Of a stretch of DNA of 64,000 bases, positions 34,796-42,374 are shown piece by piece (position 1 is the first letter of the stretch; each line of letters opens with the position of its first letter). A program made the translations under genes and the position numbers. The DNA is from SELP01 sp035969385 (GTDB lineage: Bacteria; Pseudomonadota; Alphaproteobacteria; Rhodobacterales; Rhodobacteraceae): positions 1 to 64,000 of the forward strand of contig NZ_JAYKKJ010000005.1 of the NCBI RefSeq assembly GCF_035969385.1, written 5' to 3'. The notes beneath the pieces are model-generated. The model was not told the origin of the DNA. It searched no databases and saw only the letters and a program-made list of their open reading frames with translations.

Positions 34796-35284
34796 ATGTT
34801 AACTCCCTCCGCCAACGTGTCCGCAGCCCTCTTCTACCACCTAGTTGACACGCACTCGCTGGGTCATGGCGGGTTCCATGGGAGGGATCACTGGCTGCGG
34901 GTCCTGCACAACGGGAGAGAGATCGCCACTGCGACAGGCGCCAACCTGAAGGTGGTGGAACTCTTCGCAGTGATCCACGACAGCAAGAGGGAGAACGAAG
35001 GCCACGATCCTGATCACGGTCCACGCGCAGCGGAATACGCCAGGGCGCTGCAAGGGGACTGGTTTGATCTCTCAGCCGCGGAACTCAACCTGCTCTGCGA
35101 GGCCTGCCGCTACCACTCAGACGGCTTAATTGCTGCTGATCTGACTGTTCAGGCCTGCTGGGACGCTGATCGGCTTGATCTGGGACGGGTTGGCATCAAG
35201 CCTGACCCTCGCTTCCTGTGCACGGGCTATGCCAAGCGTCCGGAGGTGCTGCTCGCTGCCTACGAGCGATCCTTGGGTCAGTAA
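34796..35284 (+). CDS. HD-domain hydrolase (metal-dependent phosphohydrolase-like)
   Basis: A 162-residue cytoplasmic protein with the HD-superfamily metal pattern: an N-terminal histidine in FHGRDHW, the HD pair in AVIHDSKR, and further His/Asp ligands in ACRYHSDG and CWDADRLDL. HD proteins hydrolyse phosphate esters such as nucleotides. The substrate is unknown; small stand-alone HD hydrolases in islands may be nucleotide-pool or signalling enzymes. No Shine-Dalgarno sequence is visible before the ATG, so it might be translated from a leaderless or near-leaderless message. Confidence 0.75.
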   Translation: MLTPSANVSAALFYHLVDTHSLGHGGFHGRDHWLRVLHNGREIATATGANLKVVELFAVIHDSKRENEGHDPDHGPRAAEYARALQGDWFDLSAAELNLLCEACRYHSDGLIAADLTVQACWDADRLDLGRVGIKPDPRFLCTGYAKRPEVLLAAYERSLGQ

Positions 35285-35290
35285 TTAGGC

Positions 35291-35395
35291 TTACACCAAG
35301 TGGATGATTGCCAAAGCTGAAATGGCGCCGAGCGAGGCCGAAGTCAGCGCAAGTGCGATGGCAACTACAGTTTCTTTTGTGGTTGGTTCAAACAT
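35291..35395 (-). CDS. Possible very small membrane protein
   Basis: A 34-codon frame encodes MFEPTTKETVVAIALALTSA followed by SLGAISALAIIHLV, i.e. a short polar N-terminus and one membrane helix. No ribosome-binding site is obvious. Its leader (35396-35463) resembles that of the META gene. It may be a real small membrane protein or the decayed signal-peptide end of a META-gene duplicate. Confidence 0.35.
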   Translation of the reverse strand: MFEPTTKETVVAIALALTSASLGAISALAIIHLV

Positions 35396-35463
35396 GGATA
35401 CGGCCCAGAGAGCTTGTGTTGGATATCCATTTGTCGCCCAACAGAGCCAGATGGTTCAGAAAA
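35396..35463 (-). repeat. Diverged repeat upstream of a small frame, copy 2
   Basis: This is the second copy of the leader seen at 33459-33522. The minus strand reads TCTGTTGGGCGACAAATGG then ATATCCAACACAAGC before an ATG at 35395. The TCTGTTG-start is also faintly reminiscent of the terminal repeat of the IS5-family element at 16380, but it is interrupted. Confidence 0.6.
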
Positions 35464-35599
35464 CAGACGAGGGACGGGTCTGCGAGCGAGAAGCATGCTA
35501 TTGATTGAAGAGCTCGGCATCCGTTGAGTTCAAGGATAGAGCTGCAAGGGCAGACAGTAGAAAGCGCCGCCCCTTCCACCAGAGGAAACGAGGAACAGT

Positions 35600-36175
35600 A
35601 TGTTCATGCTGATCAGAATTGCGCTGCTGCTATGGAAGCCGCTGGCTCTGATCCTGCTGCTTGCCATGGCATTCCCTGTCGCGGCGCAAACCGAACGAGA
35701 ACTCCTCGTGAGGCTCATCGATGAATACCGTGCGCACTGCGAGGCCACCGACCCTGAACCAATGTCTGAAGCCGAGGCGGAAGAAGAGGACATATTTGAG
35801 ATCGCTGAGGATGCCCTCTACACCATGCCGGTTGACGACGATCTGGAGGCCCTCGTATTCCACGCCAGCATCCGATGCGGCTACTCCGGCTGGAGCTACA
35901 ACTGCGGCACTGGCGGTTGCCGTGGGCATATCATCGTGGACGGGCAAGTATACGATTACCGAGGCGGTCGACCGATCAGCGTCGAGACGTCGCCGGGCCG
36001 TTACACGATCCTATTCAGTCGACATGGGTCGAGATGCACCGATGCCGTAGACCCAGACAGCTATGACGCCCCGGGGGTTGCACCGTGCTACATCGCTGCA
36101 AGCTGGTTTCAAGGACGCTTCATCGCGCGGGAAGGTTTCTTGAGCTTGCACCAGTGGAGGAACACATCGGAATGA
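35600..36175 (+). CDS. Hypothetical secreted protein, distant paralogue of the protein at 31784
   Basis: A 191-residue protein with a signal peptide (LALILLLAMAFPVAAQT, cut near residue 30), an acidic stretch (EPMSEAEAEEEDIFE) and a Cys-rich core NCGTGGCRGHIIVDGQVYDYRGG followed by GRYTILFSRHGSRC. The core parallels NCGMTGNCQG...NVHDY in the protein encoded at 31784. Four or more cysteines suggest periplasmic disulfides. The start at 35600 has GAGGAA upstream. It overlaps the next gene by ATGA. Function unknown. Confidence 0.7.
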   Translation: MFMLIRIALLLWKPLALILLLAMAFPVAAQTERELLVRLIDEYRAHCEATDPEPMSEAEAEEEDIFEIAEDALYTMPVDDDLEALVFHASIRCGYSGWSYNCGTGGCRGHIIVDGQVYDYRGGRPISVETSPGRYTILFSRHGSRCTDAVDPDSYDAPGVAPCYIAASWFQGRFIAREGFLSLHQWRNTSE

Positions 36176-36417
36176 AAAAGATCTATAGCGGCTTCAACAC
36201 TCCACCCGTACGCCCTGGACCTCCCGCGCGGGTCAAGTATGAAATCGATTTCAGGTGTCCTGCATGCGGCAGTGAGGATACCCAGCCCACTGGTGAAATC
36301 CCACAGTTCTTTGATGGAAGTCCTAGTACGCATGACGAAATACGAAAATGGACATGCAACTCATGTAAGCATCAGCAGCTTGGTGAGGACTTTGCGTTCA
36401 GTCGAAGGGATGTGTAG
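36172..36417 (+). CDS. Small zinc-ribbon protein
   Basis: An 81-residue protein with two CxxC pairs, FRCPACGS and WTCNSCKH, separated by about 40 residues: a zinc-ribbon arrangement. It begins at an ATGA overlap (36172-36175) with the secreted-protein gene and so is translationally coupled to it. Its own stop overlaps the next ATG region (36410). No specific family is recognised; it may be a nucleic-acid-binding or structural protein. Confidence 0.65.
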   Translation: MKKIYSGFNTPPVRPGPPARVKYEIDFRCPACGSEDTQPTGEIPQFFDGSPSTHDEIRKWTCNSCKHQQLGEDFAFSRRDV

Positions 36418-36970
36418 AGATCTGGGTCAGAATGCGTCTAACCGCGAGTTCATGGTCAATACGACGCTGCCCATGCGAGCAAAGCTGGCGGAACGCGGAG
36501 TCGACCTCACGGTCGCAGAGATCCAAGCGGTCCTGTAGTACTATGAAAAACGGCTGTATGCTGAGCTGGGAGCGCGGGCGACTGCGGATGTAAGCTATGA
36601 AGAAATCGCAAGACAAATCATCGACGGTCGTGCAGATCCTGCCGGAGCCGACACCGCCGACGGGTCTGAGCTCAGCCTCAATGCAACAGGTGATGAAAGC
36701 GGCGTTAGAGAACCAACGTCCGCTGCCGACCTTGCGAGCGCAGAACAGGCAGCCAACCAAGAACTCTTCCAATCCGTCACCAGCGATGTTGGAGATGAAG
36801 GCACACGCCGAACATCTGGCGGGAACGTCGTTCTCAATGGACGAGCTACAACCGCATCGGCCATCTTTGGCGGCACAACGGAACGCCCGATCTACGAAAT
36901 CATGAGCCGCGCTCGGCCTTCGTGTAGCCGCTTTACCAGGTCTTCGCCACCAAACCTGCCCAATGGGTAA
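36410..36970 (+). pseudogene. Gene interrupted by an in-frame TAG
   Basis: The frame starting at ATG 36410 encodes MCRDLGQNASNREFMVNTTL and on to AEIQAVL, then hits TAG at 36536-36538. It continues without another stop for 143 codons: YYEKRLYAELGARATADVSY, EEIARQIIDGRADPAG and a low-complexity acidic tail, to TAA at 36968-36970. The phrase AVL-W-YYEKRLYxxLG, which I recall from phage/island-encoded proteins, suggests the TAG replaced a Trp codon (TGG). The gene therefore looks recently inactivated by one substitution, unless the stop is suppressed. The 3' end overlaps the convergent gene at 36892. Confidence 0.6.
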
Positions 36971-37248
36971 CAAGTCTCGACAGGTTTCGAGACCAAAAAT
37001 GGCAGTGCAGTCTTCGCCGCCAAAATCCTTGCCGCGACCGGCTGGGTAGGGTCCAAGGCTATGCGCTCCAGTTCTATTAGGAGTTGATGTCCACGCCTGT
37101 GAACCGCACTCTGGATCCTATCAGCATCATCGATATCGAGGACCTCTGCTAACGCCTCTTTTGCGATGGTCGTCTTATTTTTAGACCCCCTTGGACGACC
37201 GGCTCCAAGGCGTGGCCCACCGCGATTGTTAACCATTTTGCGCACCAT
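36892..37248 (-). CDS. Hypothetical protein with an AT-hook-like N-terminus
   Basis: A 118-residue protein. The N-terminus NNRGGPRLGAGRPRGSKNKT resembles the basic GAGRPxGSxNK leader common in phage and island DNA-binding proteins, including small terminase-like proteins. The rest is helical (ALAEVLDIDDADRIQSAV, then PVAARILAAKTALPFL). Probably DNA-binding. It sits beside the replication-type gene at the right end of the island. An internal ATG at 37236 is an alternative start. Confidence 0.6.
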   Translation of the reverse strand: MVRKMVNNRGGPRLGAGRPRGSKNKTTIAKEALAEVLDIDDADRIQSAVHRRGHQLLIELERIALDPTQPVAARILAAKTALPFLVSKPVETCYPLGRFGGEDLVKRLHEGRARLMIS

Positions 37249-37332
37249 TCACTGCTATTGCATGGTATCAGCTTTGATATTTATGTAATATTATAACAAA
37301 ACAAAGTGGCATTCAACGGGCTGCGCTTCATC

Positions 37333-40300
37333 TCACCACATGAGAGCAAGCTCATCACTTGCCCTCAGCTTTTCTCGCCATGCGCGTGTGAGCTTTGTCG
37401 AAACCGCTACACTAGTCGGTAAATACTGAACCATATTTTCTGAACTTGCGCGGCTAAGAAGAAGCTGCCCTGCCTCATCCACATTCATTAGCAGTGATTT
37501 GACGACGATCGCGGGAACCATGTAGCGCGCTCCAACACTCTGTAGACCAACAATTTCGGTTTGGCATTCAAAAGAGCTGCGCTCATTGCCATTACCTTCT
37601 AGTAAGAGTTCCTTATTAGGCCTATCAGCAAGTGAGGACGTGCCGGCCTGCCGAGCGGCCTTCTCGCTCTTAAAAACGTCGGGAAGCAGCGCCTGCACTA
37701 TTCCGGCCCATCCTTGAACCCGCTTCCGAGGTAGAAGTAACCCGTACCTCCCAAGGATCAGGTCACGAGCAGTAGGGCGAGCACATTCCCATGTAATAAC
37801 TTCATCGATCTTTGTGTTGGGCAGTGGAACCTGATTGATGATGTCGATTTGTAGCGGGTCTTCTTTTGTCCTGTTTACTGCCCTCCCGCGACCGATTGCT
37901 TGGATTAGCTCTTCCTCACAGACGTGAAAGCGCAGCATGTCCGCAAGATGATCAGGGTGACGCTCTGAGCGCACGAGATAGTTCGTACCGGTAAGCGGTT
38001 GCCAAACAGAATTATAATACTCTGGCTGTATCGTCCCAACTGGCTGCGCAAACAGTGCCTCTGCGTGGATCTCCACAGCCCCTACGGGTGGCTGGGTCCG
38101 CCCGACGACAATAAGCAAATCAACATCTCGCCACTCATCACGCCCCCGGATCGCGTTGAAGTGCGCAGCTTCCACATGTGCAGGCAGCCCGCAATCTCTG
38201 ATACAATTCGCTACGGACTTTTGGCCGATTACCAAAACCTTATCATAAGAAGCTGAACGGGCATCGATGTAGCGCCGAAGCTTTAACAGATTGCCAGTCG
38301 GTTCACTCCCCTCTAAGAAGCGCCTCTTAGCGGCGGAGAAGACGACCTGCCTAATTTGAGTATGCGGTATGACACTTCTTATTCGGCGCGCAGGCGCGCT
38401 GATTGGCGGAAGTGGATAAGGGTAATCGATGGCGACGGATCCATCCTCATCGGCAAACTTGCCAGGCTCATACATTGGAGGAGCTTGATAACCATCATAT
38501 AGATGCCTTGAGCGTTCCCAGTTTGATGTAGCGTCAACCTGAAGCAACGCCGCCGAGAAATCTTTGTGAATGCGCCGCTGCCGCGTAAACTCAAGCCGCC
38601 TTCCACTTTCATCTACAAAGCATCGCAGTCCCACAACGCCATGCTGCCTAATGCTTCGAAGTAGATTCGCATGCGTAGCTTCTTTCGCAATCTTCAACGC
38701 CACTATCTTAGCCTCGTAAAGCTCGCTTACATCTGCGCCTTCACAAAGCTTAATCTTGTTCGTTCGGCTCCAGAGCTCCTTCTCCAACCGTCGAAGCGCA
38801 TGATCATCAACATCCAGGTCAGAACGGCTAAATGCGACACCAAGCGGCAATGAACGCATCGCTCTTGCGAACTCAGGTGACGCATCTGCTTCCGTAAGGA
38901 CCGCAGACCTCTCCTCGAAGCCGGCGCCCATCGGATCTTCGTCAACGATCAGGAAATCAATCGGTGGGATTGGCGCCTGTCGCTTGTGAAACAAGACATT
39001 ATGGGGTGCAATCCAGATTTTTGACTTAAGCTTTCTCTGGCGCTGATACCCGCACAAAGTACGATGTTCGCAAACCTTACACAGCTGGCTTTGCATCCCA
39101 GCGGCCTGAAAAACTGCGTAGTCAGTGTGCCGACGGCACATCTGGTGTGCTGGACTGGATGGATCGGGTTGGCGTGGACCTCGATAGACTTGGGCCTCCG
39201 CGCCTGTTGCTGCTATCCGGTGTGACAATTCGTCTGCCAACGCGTGTGTTGGGACCGAAATAAGTACCCCGTGTCGATCCTGCAGCGCGTCGACTAAACG
39301 ATGCAGGATCTCGATGTATTCTCTCGTTTTTCCGAGCCCAACCTCCGCGTCGATAAGTTGACGCGGGGGCAGAAAGTACTCCTCAAACGCGCACGACAGG
39401 AACCAAGCGTTCAACCCTGAACTGCCTTCTGTGAAAGCAGCCCTCAGACGGTTATAATTAATAGCTAGCTTGGCCCATCTCTGGACTTCAAACTTGAGTG
39501 CCGCAGAAGCCTCCTCTCGTGACAACTTCTCATCAACAGGATATGGCTCGGCAATAACAAAGGCCTTGTTGATCCAGTCTGCGATGCTCCTGTCTAGGAC
39601 GGTGTCTGAAGTCTCGTGCTCCAGATAAGATCTCGGGTGCTTCTCATGGTCCCACGGCGCTTCGCTAACACGATTGCGGATGTCATGTTTGAGAGCTTTA
39701 AAATCGACCCCTGGACCTCGATCATTCAGGTAAGCTGCGATCGCTGAAGTGAGGACGTTGTGACACCCCTCCAAGCCCGGACCATCACCTAGTAAGGATA
39801 TCCTCGATTCATAGCCGGACGCGACTTGCAAACCAACACCAGTTCCATTCGATGCCGTGAGTTGTCTCGGCTGCACCCTGTGAATTACTGGAACACTGAC
39901 TGTGTCACTAGCTCCAGGCACAATACCCTTCCGACGGGAAACAGGATCTACTCTGCCGTTCTTGAAGATGGGGTTGGCGACAAAATGTGGTTGCACCGTA
40001 CGGAATAGAGCCTTGTCGACAGGGGCGATTGTCAGCCAACTCTTTAATTCGCCTTCACCTACCGGGCGATCGATCCAAAACCAAAGGTGTCCACTGATTG
40101 TCGCTCCATCTCCCGACAACCCAGCCGACGACGACATGCTATAACTGCATACGACATCCTGAAACTCGGGAGGCAGCAACGTGCGTAAATATAGCATTGC
40201 CTCTAATGAAGTTGGCTCCAAGCCCTGCAAGTTGGGCACTTTGTCGAAATCCAGCATTACCCAGTTACGAGGAACTTCCAGAAAATATGGGACCACCTCA

Positions 40301-40596
40301 CCCAATTCTTTCTGCGCGTTCTTGGCGCGACGAACGGTCCCGTTGGCTCTAGCGATGGCCTGCTGGTTAAGGTGCCCCCTGATTATAAAGTCAGTGCTGT
40401 GATCACCAAGCTCGACCAGAAGGTCGTGCAGAGCACGAACTCCATCGACTTCAAACGCTCTATAATTAAACCACTTTCCTGCATTGAAAGCCTTTGTGAC
40501 TGGGACGCCACAGGAAATTGTATGCGTTTTAGCGGCGATGTACGGCGGCAAGCAGCTCAGCACCGTTATCCCGTTGCCGTATCTGTTCATCGACAA
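37333..40596 (-). CDS. Large primase/helicase-like replication protein of the island
   Basis: A 1087-residue protein. The N-terminal region has an acidic pair in WVMLDFDKV (about residues 112-120) and a histidine in SGHLWFWIDRP (about 168-178), resembling archaeo-eukaryotic primase folds. A helicase-like region follows: Walker A DAEVGLGKT (about 416-424), a cysteine cluster C487/C506/C509/C515 that could hold a metal or Fe-S centre, a VDEDP box (about 551) and a motif-VI-like AIGRGR near 905. This reads as a primase-helicase fusion for autonomous replication of the element, analogous in role to P4 alpha protein but with a different helicase type. The domain calls are tentative. Confidence 0.6.
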   Translation of the reverse strand: MSMNRYGNGITVLSCLPPYIAAKTHTISCGVPVTKAFNAGKWFNYRAFEVDGVRALHDLLVELGDHSTDFIIRGHLNQQAIARANGTVRRAKNAQKELGEVVPYFLEVPRNWVMLDFDKVPNLQGLEPTSLEAMLYLRTLLPPEFQDVVCSYSMSSSAGLSGDGATISGHLWFWIDRPVGEGELKSWLTIAPVDKALFRTVQPHFVANPIFKNGRVDPVSRRKGIVPGASDTVSVPVIHRVQPRQLTASNGTGVGLQVASGYESRISLLGDGPGLEGCHNVLTSAIAAYLNDRGPGVDFKALKHDIRNRVSEAPWDHEKHPRSYLEHETSDTVLDRSIADWINKAFVIAEPYPVDEKLSREEASAALKFEVQRWAKLAINYNRLRAAFTEGSSGLNAWFLSCAFEEYFLPPRQLIDAEVGLGKTREYIEILHRLVDALQDRHGVLISVPTHALADELSHRIAATGAEAQVYRGPRQPDPSSPAHQMCRRHTDYAVFQAAGMQSQLCKVCEHRTLCGYQRQRKLKSKIWIAPHNVLFHKRQAPIPPIDFLIVDEDPMGAGFEERSAVLTEADASPEFARAMRSLPLGVAFSRSDLDVDDHALRRLEKELWSRTNKIKLCEGADVSELYEAKIVALKIAKEATHANLLRSIRQHGVVGLRCFVDESGRRLEFTRQRRIHKDFSAALLQVDATSNWERSRHLYDGYQAPPMYEPGKFADEDGSVAIDYPYPLPPISAPARRIRSVIPHTQIRQVVFSAAKRRFLEGSEPTGNLLKLRRYIDARSASYDKVLVIGQKSVANCIRDCGLPAHVEAAHFNAIRGRDEWRDVDLLIVVGRTQPPVGAVEIHAEALFAQPVGTIQPEYYNSVWQPLTGTNYLVRSERHPDHLADMLRFHVCEEELIQAIGRGRAVNRTKEDPLQIDIINQVPLPNTKIDEVITWECARPTARDLILGRYGLLLPRKRVQGWAGIVQALLPDVFKSEKAARQAGTSSLADRPNKELLLEGNGNERSSFECQTEIVGLQSVGARYMVPAIVVKSLLMNVDEAGQLLLSRASSENMVQYLPTSVAVSTKLTRAWREKLRASDELALMW

Positions 40597-40677
40597 CCCC
40601 GAATTATGATTTTCAGCAGAGCATACAGAGTGGACTTAGGCGGCCAGCTGGCCGCCTAAGTCCCTCTCAAGACAGCT

Positions 40678-40998
40678 TTACAGCTCTTTCAACCTACGCA
40701 GCCGCATTTCTTCCACGTAGGCTTTCATCTCGCTTGCGAGGCAATGAAGGCGCTCTAGCGCAAACGGCGAGGGAACCTCTGTGCGCCCTGCTTCGCGCGA
40801 AAGGTACCAAGGATGCATCTTGATATCGTGGATGATCTCGACCAGTCCCAAACCAAGGGAGGCATCAGTTATACGTTCAAGCACCTCTCGGCACTCTAAC
40901 CCTGCGCAGTCAAGTTGATGCCGATCCAGGTTGGCGTGACCAGTGGCCATTTCAGCGCCTTGTCCCCAAGTATTCGCTTTGGCATGACGATAGGTCAT
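40678..40998 (-). CDS. Hypothetical protein downstream of AlpA
   Basis: A 106-residue protein with no recognised family. The C-terminal half is helical (SPFALERLHCLASEMKAYVEEMRLRRLKEL). It starts with an ATGA overlap (40995-40998) on the alpA-like gene and has a good AAAGGAG site, so the two form a unit. It may be a regulator or replication accessory. Confidence 0.65.
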   Translation of the reverse strand: MTYRHAKANTWGQGAEMATGHANLDRHQLDCAGLECREVLERITDASLGLGLVEIIHDIKMHPWYLSREAGRTEVPSPFALERLHCLASEMKAYVEEMRLRRLKEL

Positions 40999-41210
40999 TT
41001 GATTACTCCTTTCCGGTTATTCGGACGCTCGGACGCACCGAGGGAACTGACGAAGAGGTCTACGTCAGATTGCCTAAATCGCGTCGATGCACCAACTTTT
41101 ACGGGCTGGGGAAAGCCTGGTAAGGCTTTGATGTGGCGATAGATGGTCGGGGAACTGATGCCGCCAAGAGCGACCCCCAACTCATCAATCGTCAAGAGTT
41201 TACAGGCCAT
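40995..41210 (-). CDS. AlpA-family transcriptional regulator
   Basis: A 71-residue protein with a MerR-like helix-turn-helix of the AlpA type: LLTIDELGVALGGISSPTIYRHIKA, then LPGFPQPVKVGASTRFRQSDVDLFV. AlpA proteins activate integrase/excision in P4-like elements. The start at 41210 has a perfect AAGGAGG. Its presence at the end opposite the integrase supports a P4-like island. Confidence 0.88.
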   Translation of the reverse strand: MACKLLTIDELGVALGGISSPTIYRHIKALPGFPQPVKVGASTRFRQSDVDLFVSSLGASERPNNRKGVIK

Positions 41211-41317
41211 GTTGACCTCCTTCTTTGAAGCGCAGCGTTGCCAGCTGCATGTCAAGAAGGATCACCAAGAACCCCTACGAGAAAAATCCCTAAAAACTAC
41301 GTGAAAATTGGAAAAAT

Positions 41318-41875
41318 CTACGAGAAAATATTGATATCGCGAGCGCGAATACGCCGCCAAACGGTTTCCCCTTTTGCCGCCACTTTTAGAACCTGTTCTT
41401 GATCCACCTCACAACGCATCGCGGTTGCTCTTATCGCTTCACTTAATACAGTCTGCTCCAAATCAGTGATTTCAGAAAGTGAACTCAGCCTGAGTGCAAC
41501 CCGAGCATTCGGATGGGAACGGGCATATGATGCCGAGCATTCTTGCCTGAACACGCAAAACAAACTGAGCGGTATGGCCAAGCCTTGCTTATCCAGAGAG
41601 GATAGTCGACGAGCCAGTCGCTCTGCGACACTTTCAATGAGAGGGGGAGGCTTTCTGGTTTGAGAACCGCCCCTCTTTTGGAAAGCTAGCTGTGCAGCAT
41701 GAGTCGGCTTTCTCTTCCCGTCTGCCCCCAAAATGCCCACAGCAATCCTGCTTGCCTTCCGGAAGCTCTGGCCTGATTTTCCGCAGCACCAAAGTTCCGC
41801 CATGTACTCGATGTGTTCGATGTCTTCAGGAACTTTACTTGGCCTCCCAGGTCTCTTCCCCACTGCAACTTCCAC
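41318..41875 (-). CDS. Hypothetical protein with basic N-terminus
   Basis: A 185-residue protein of unknown family, basic at the N-terminus (GKRPGRPSKVPEDIEHIEYMAE, an AT-hook-like GRPSK). It has predicted helices after it and near the C-terminus (LEQTVLSEAIRATAMRCEV). Starts with GTG at 41875; a second GTG at 41863 is possible. It lies between AlpA and the tRNA-Phe end and may be a DNA-binding regulator. Confidence 0.55.
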   Translation of the reverse strand: MEVAVGKRPGRPSKVPEDIEHIEYMAELWCCGKSGQSFRKASRIAVGILGADGKRKPTHAAQLAFQKRGGSQTRKPPPLIESVAERLARRLSSLDKQGLAIPLSLFCVFRQECSASYARSHPNARVALRLSSLSEITDLEQTVLSEAIRATAMRCEVDQEQVLKVAAKGETVWRRIRARDINIFS

Positions 41876-42024
41876 TTTTTGTGATGCTAATGAGACAGAA
41901 TTCTAACGGGCTAGCGCGGGGTGTCGACAAGAAGAGTGGTAAAATAAATGGGGGAGCAATGCGGGGAAAGCCCACACGCAAGGGTCATTAAGCCCCTGTT
42001 TTATATTATATTTTTTAAATTTAA

Positions 42025-42038
42025 TGGTGCCCGGGGGC
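42025..42038 (+). repeat. Proximal attachment site inside tRNA-Phe
   Basis: TGGTGCCCGGGGGC is the encoded CCA, discriminator, acceptor and start of the T arm of tRNA-Phe read on the opposite strand. It is repeated at 13702-13715. It marks the right boundary of the integrated island. Confidence 0.72.
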
Positions 42039-42100
42039 GGAATCGAACCACCGACACGAGGATTTTCAATCCACTGCTCTACCCCTGAGCTACCCGGGCA
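42025..42100 (-). tRNA. tRNA-Phe (anticodon GAA), CCA encoded
   Basis: The minus strand reads TGCCCGGGTAGCTCAGGGGT at its 5' end, an anticodon loop with GAA (ATTGAAAAT), a T arm CGGTGGTTCGATTCCG and an acceptor stem closing CCCGGGCA followed by CCA (42025-42027). All canonical features are present. Its 3' end faces the island and served as the integration site. Confidence 0.95.
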
Positions 42101-42191
42101 CGGGATGCGTTGACGGTGTTGTCAATCGCTTGGGTGGGTGCCTTCTAGACGCGCTTTGGGTGGGTGTCCAGAGGCTTTTGTCGCAAAAATT

Positions 42192-42374
42192 TCAATGCGG
42201 TTTGCGAAGCTGTTCTTCCATCTCCCGAAGCGCCTCTTCGGCCTCTTCCGGGTCCTCGGAGGGGATCGCGTAGCTGCCGGACAGCCACTTGCCCAGATCG
42301 ATGTCTGCGCAGCGTTTAGAGCAGAAGGGCCGCGCCTTTGGGTCGGTCTGTTTGCCGCAGATCGGGCAGGTCAT
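42192..42374 (-). CDS. yacG: DNA gyrase inhibitor YacG
   Basis: A 60-residue zinc protein with the YacG four-cysteine pattern: CPICG near the start and FCSKRCADIDLGKWL. YacG binds GyrB and inhibits DNA gyrase. It overlaps the upstream RNase gene by ATGA (42371-42374), as is usual for this cluster. Confidence 0.93.
   Translation of the reverse strand: MTCPICGKQTDPKARPFCSKRCADIDLGKWLSGSYAIPSEDPEEAEEALREMEEQLRKPH

Larger units (their letters stand above)
13702..42038. mobile_element. Integrated genomic island inserted at tRNA-Phe, carrying a BREX defence operon
   Basis: The two attachment sequences enclose about 28.3 kb. A tyrosine integrase sits at the left end; an AlpA-type regulator and a primase/helicase-like protein sit at the right end next to tRNA-Phe. 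The interior carries an IS5-family element, the seven-gene BREX system, two tRNA genes and several orphan proteins. The intact tRNA-Phe gene points its 3' end into the element, as expected for integration there. No structural phage genes or conjugation genes were seen, so the element resembles a P4-like satellite or mobilisable island. It may be composite, because the two tRNAs and the secreted-protein genes in the middle need not have arrived together. Confidence 0.72.

Noticed and set aside
36398..36973. 191-codon minus-strand frame
   Set aside because: Antisense to the interrupted gene at 36410-36970, whose translation looks far more protein-like.
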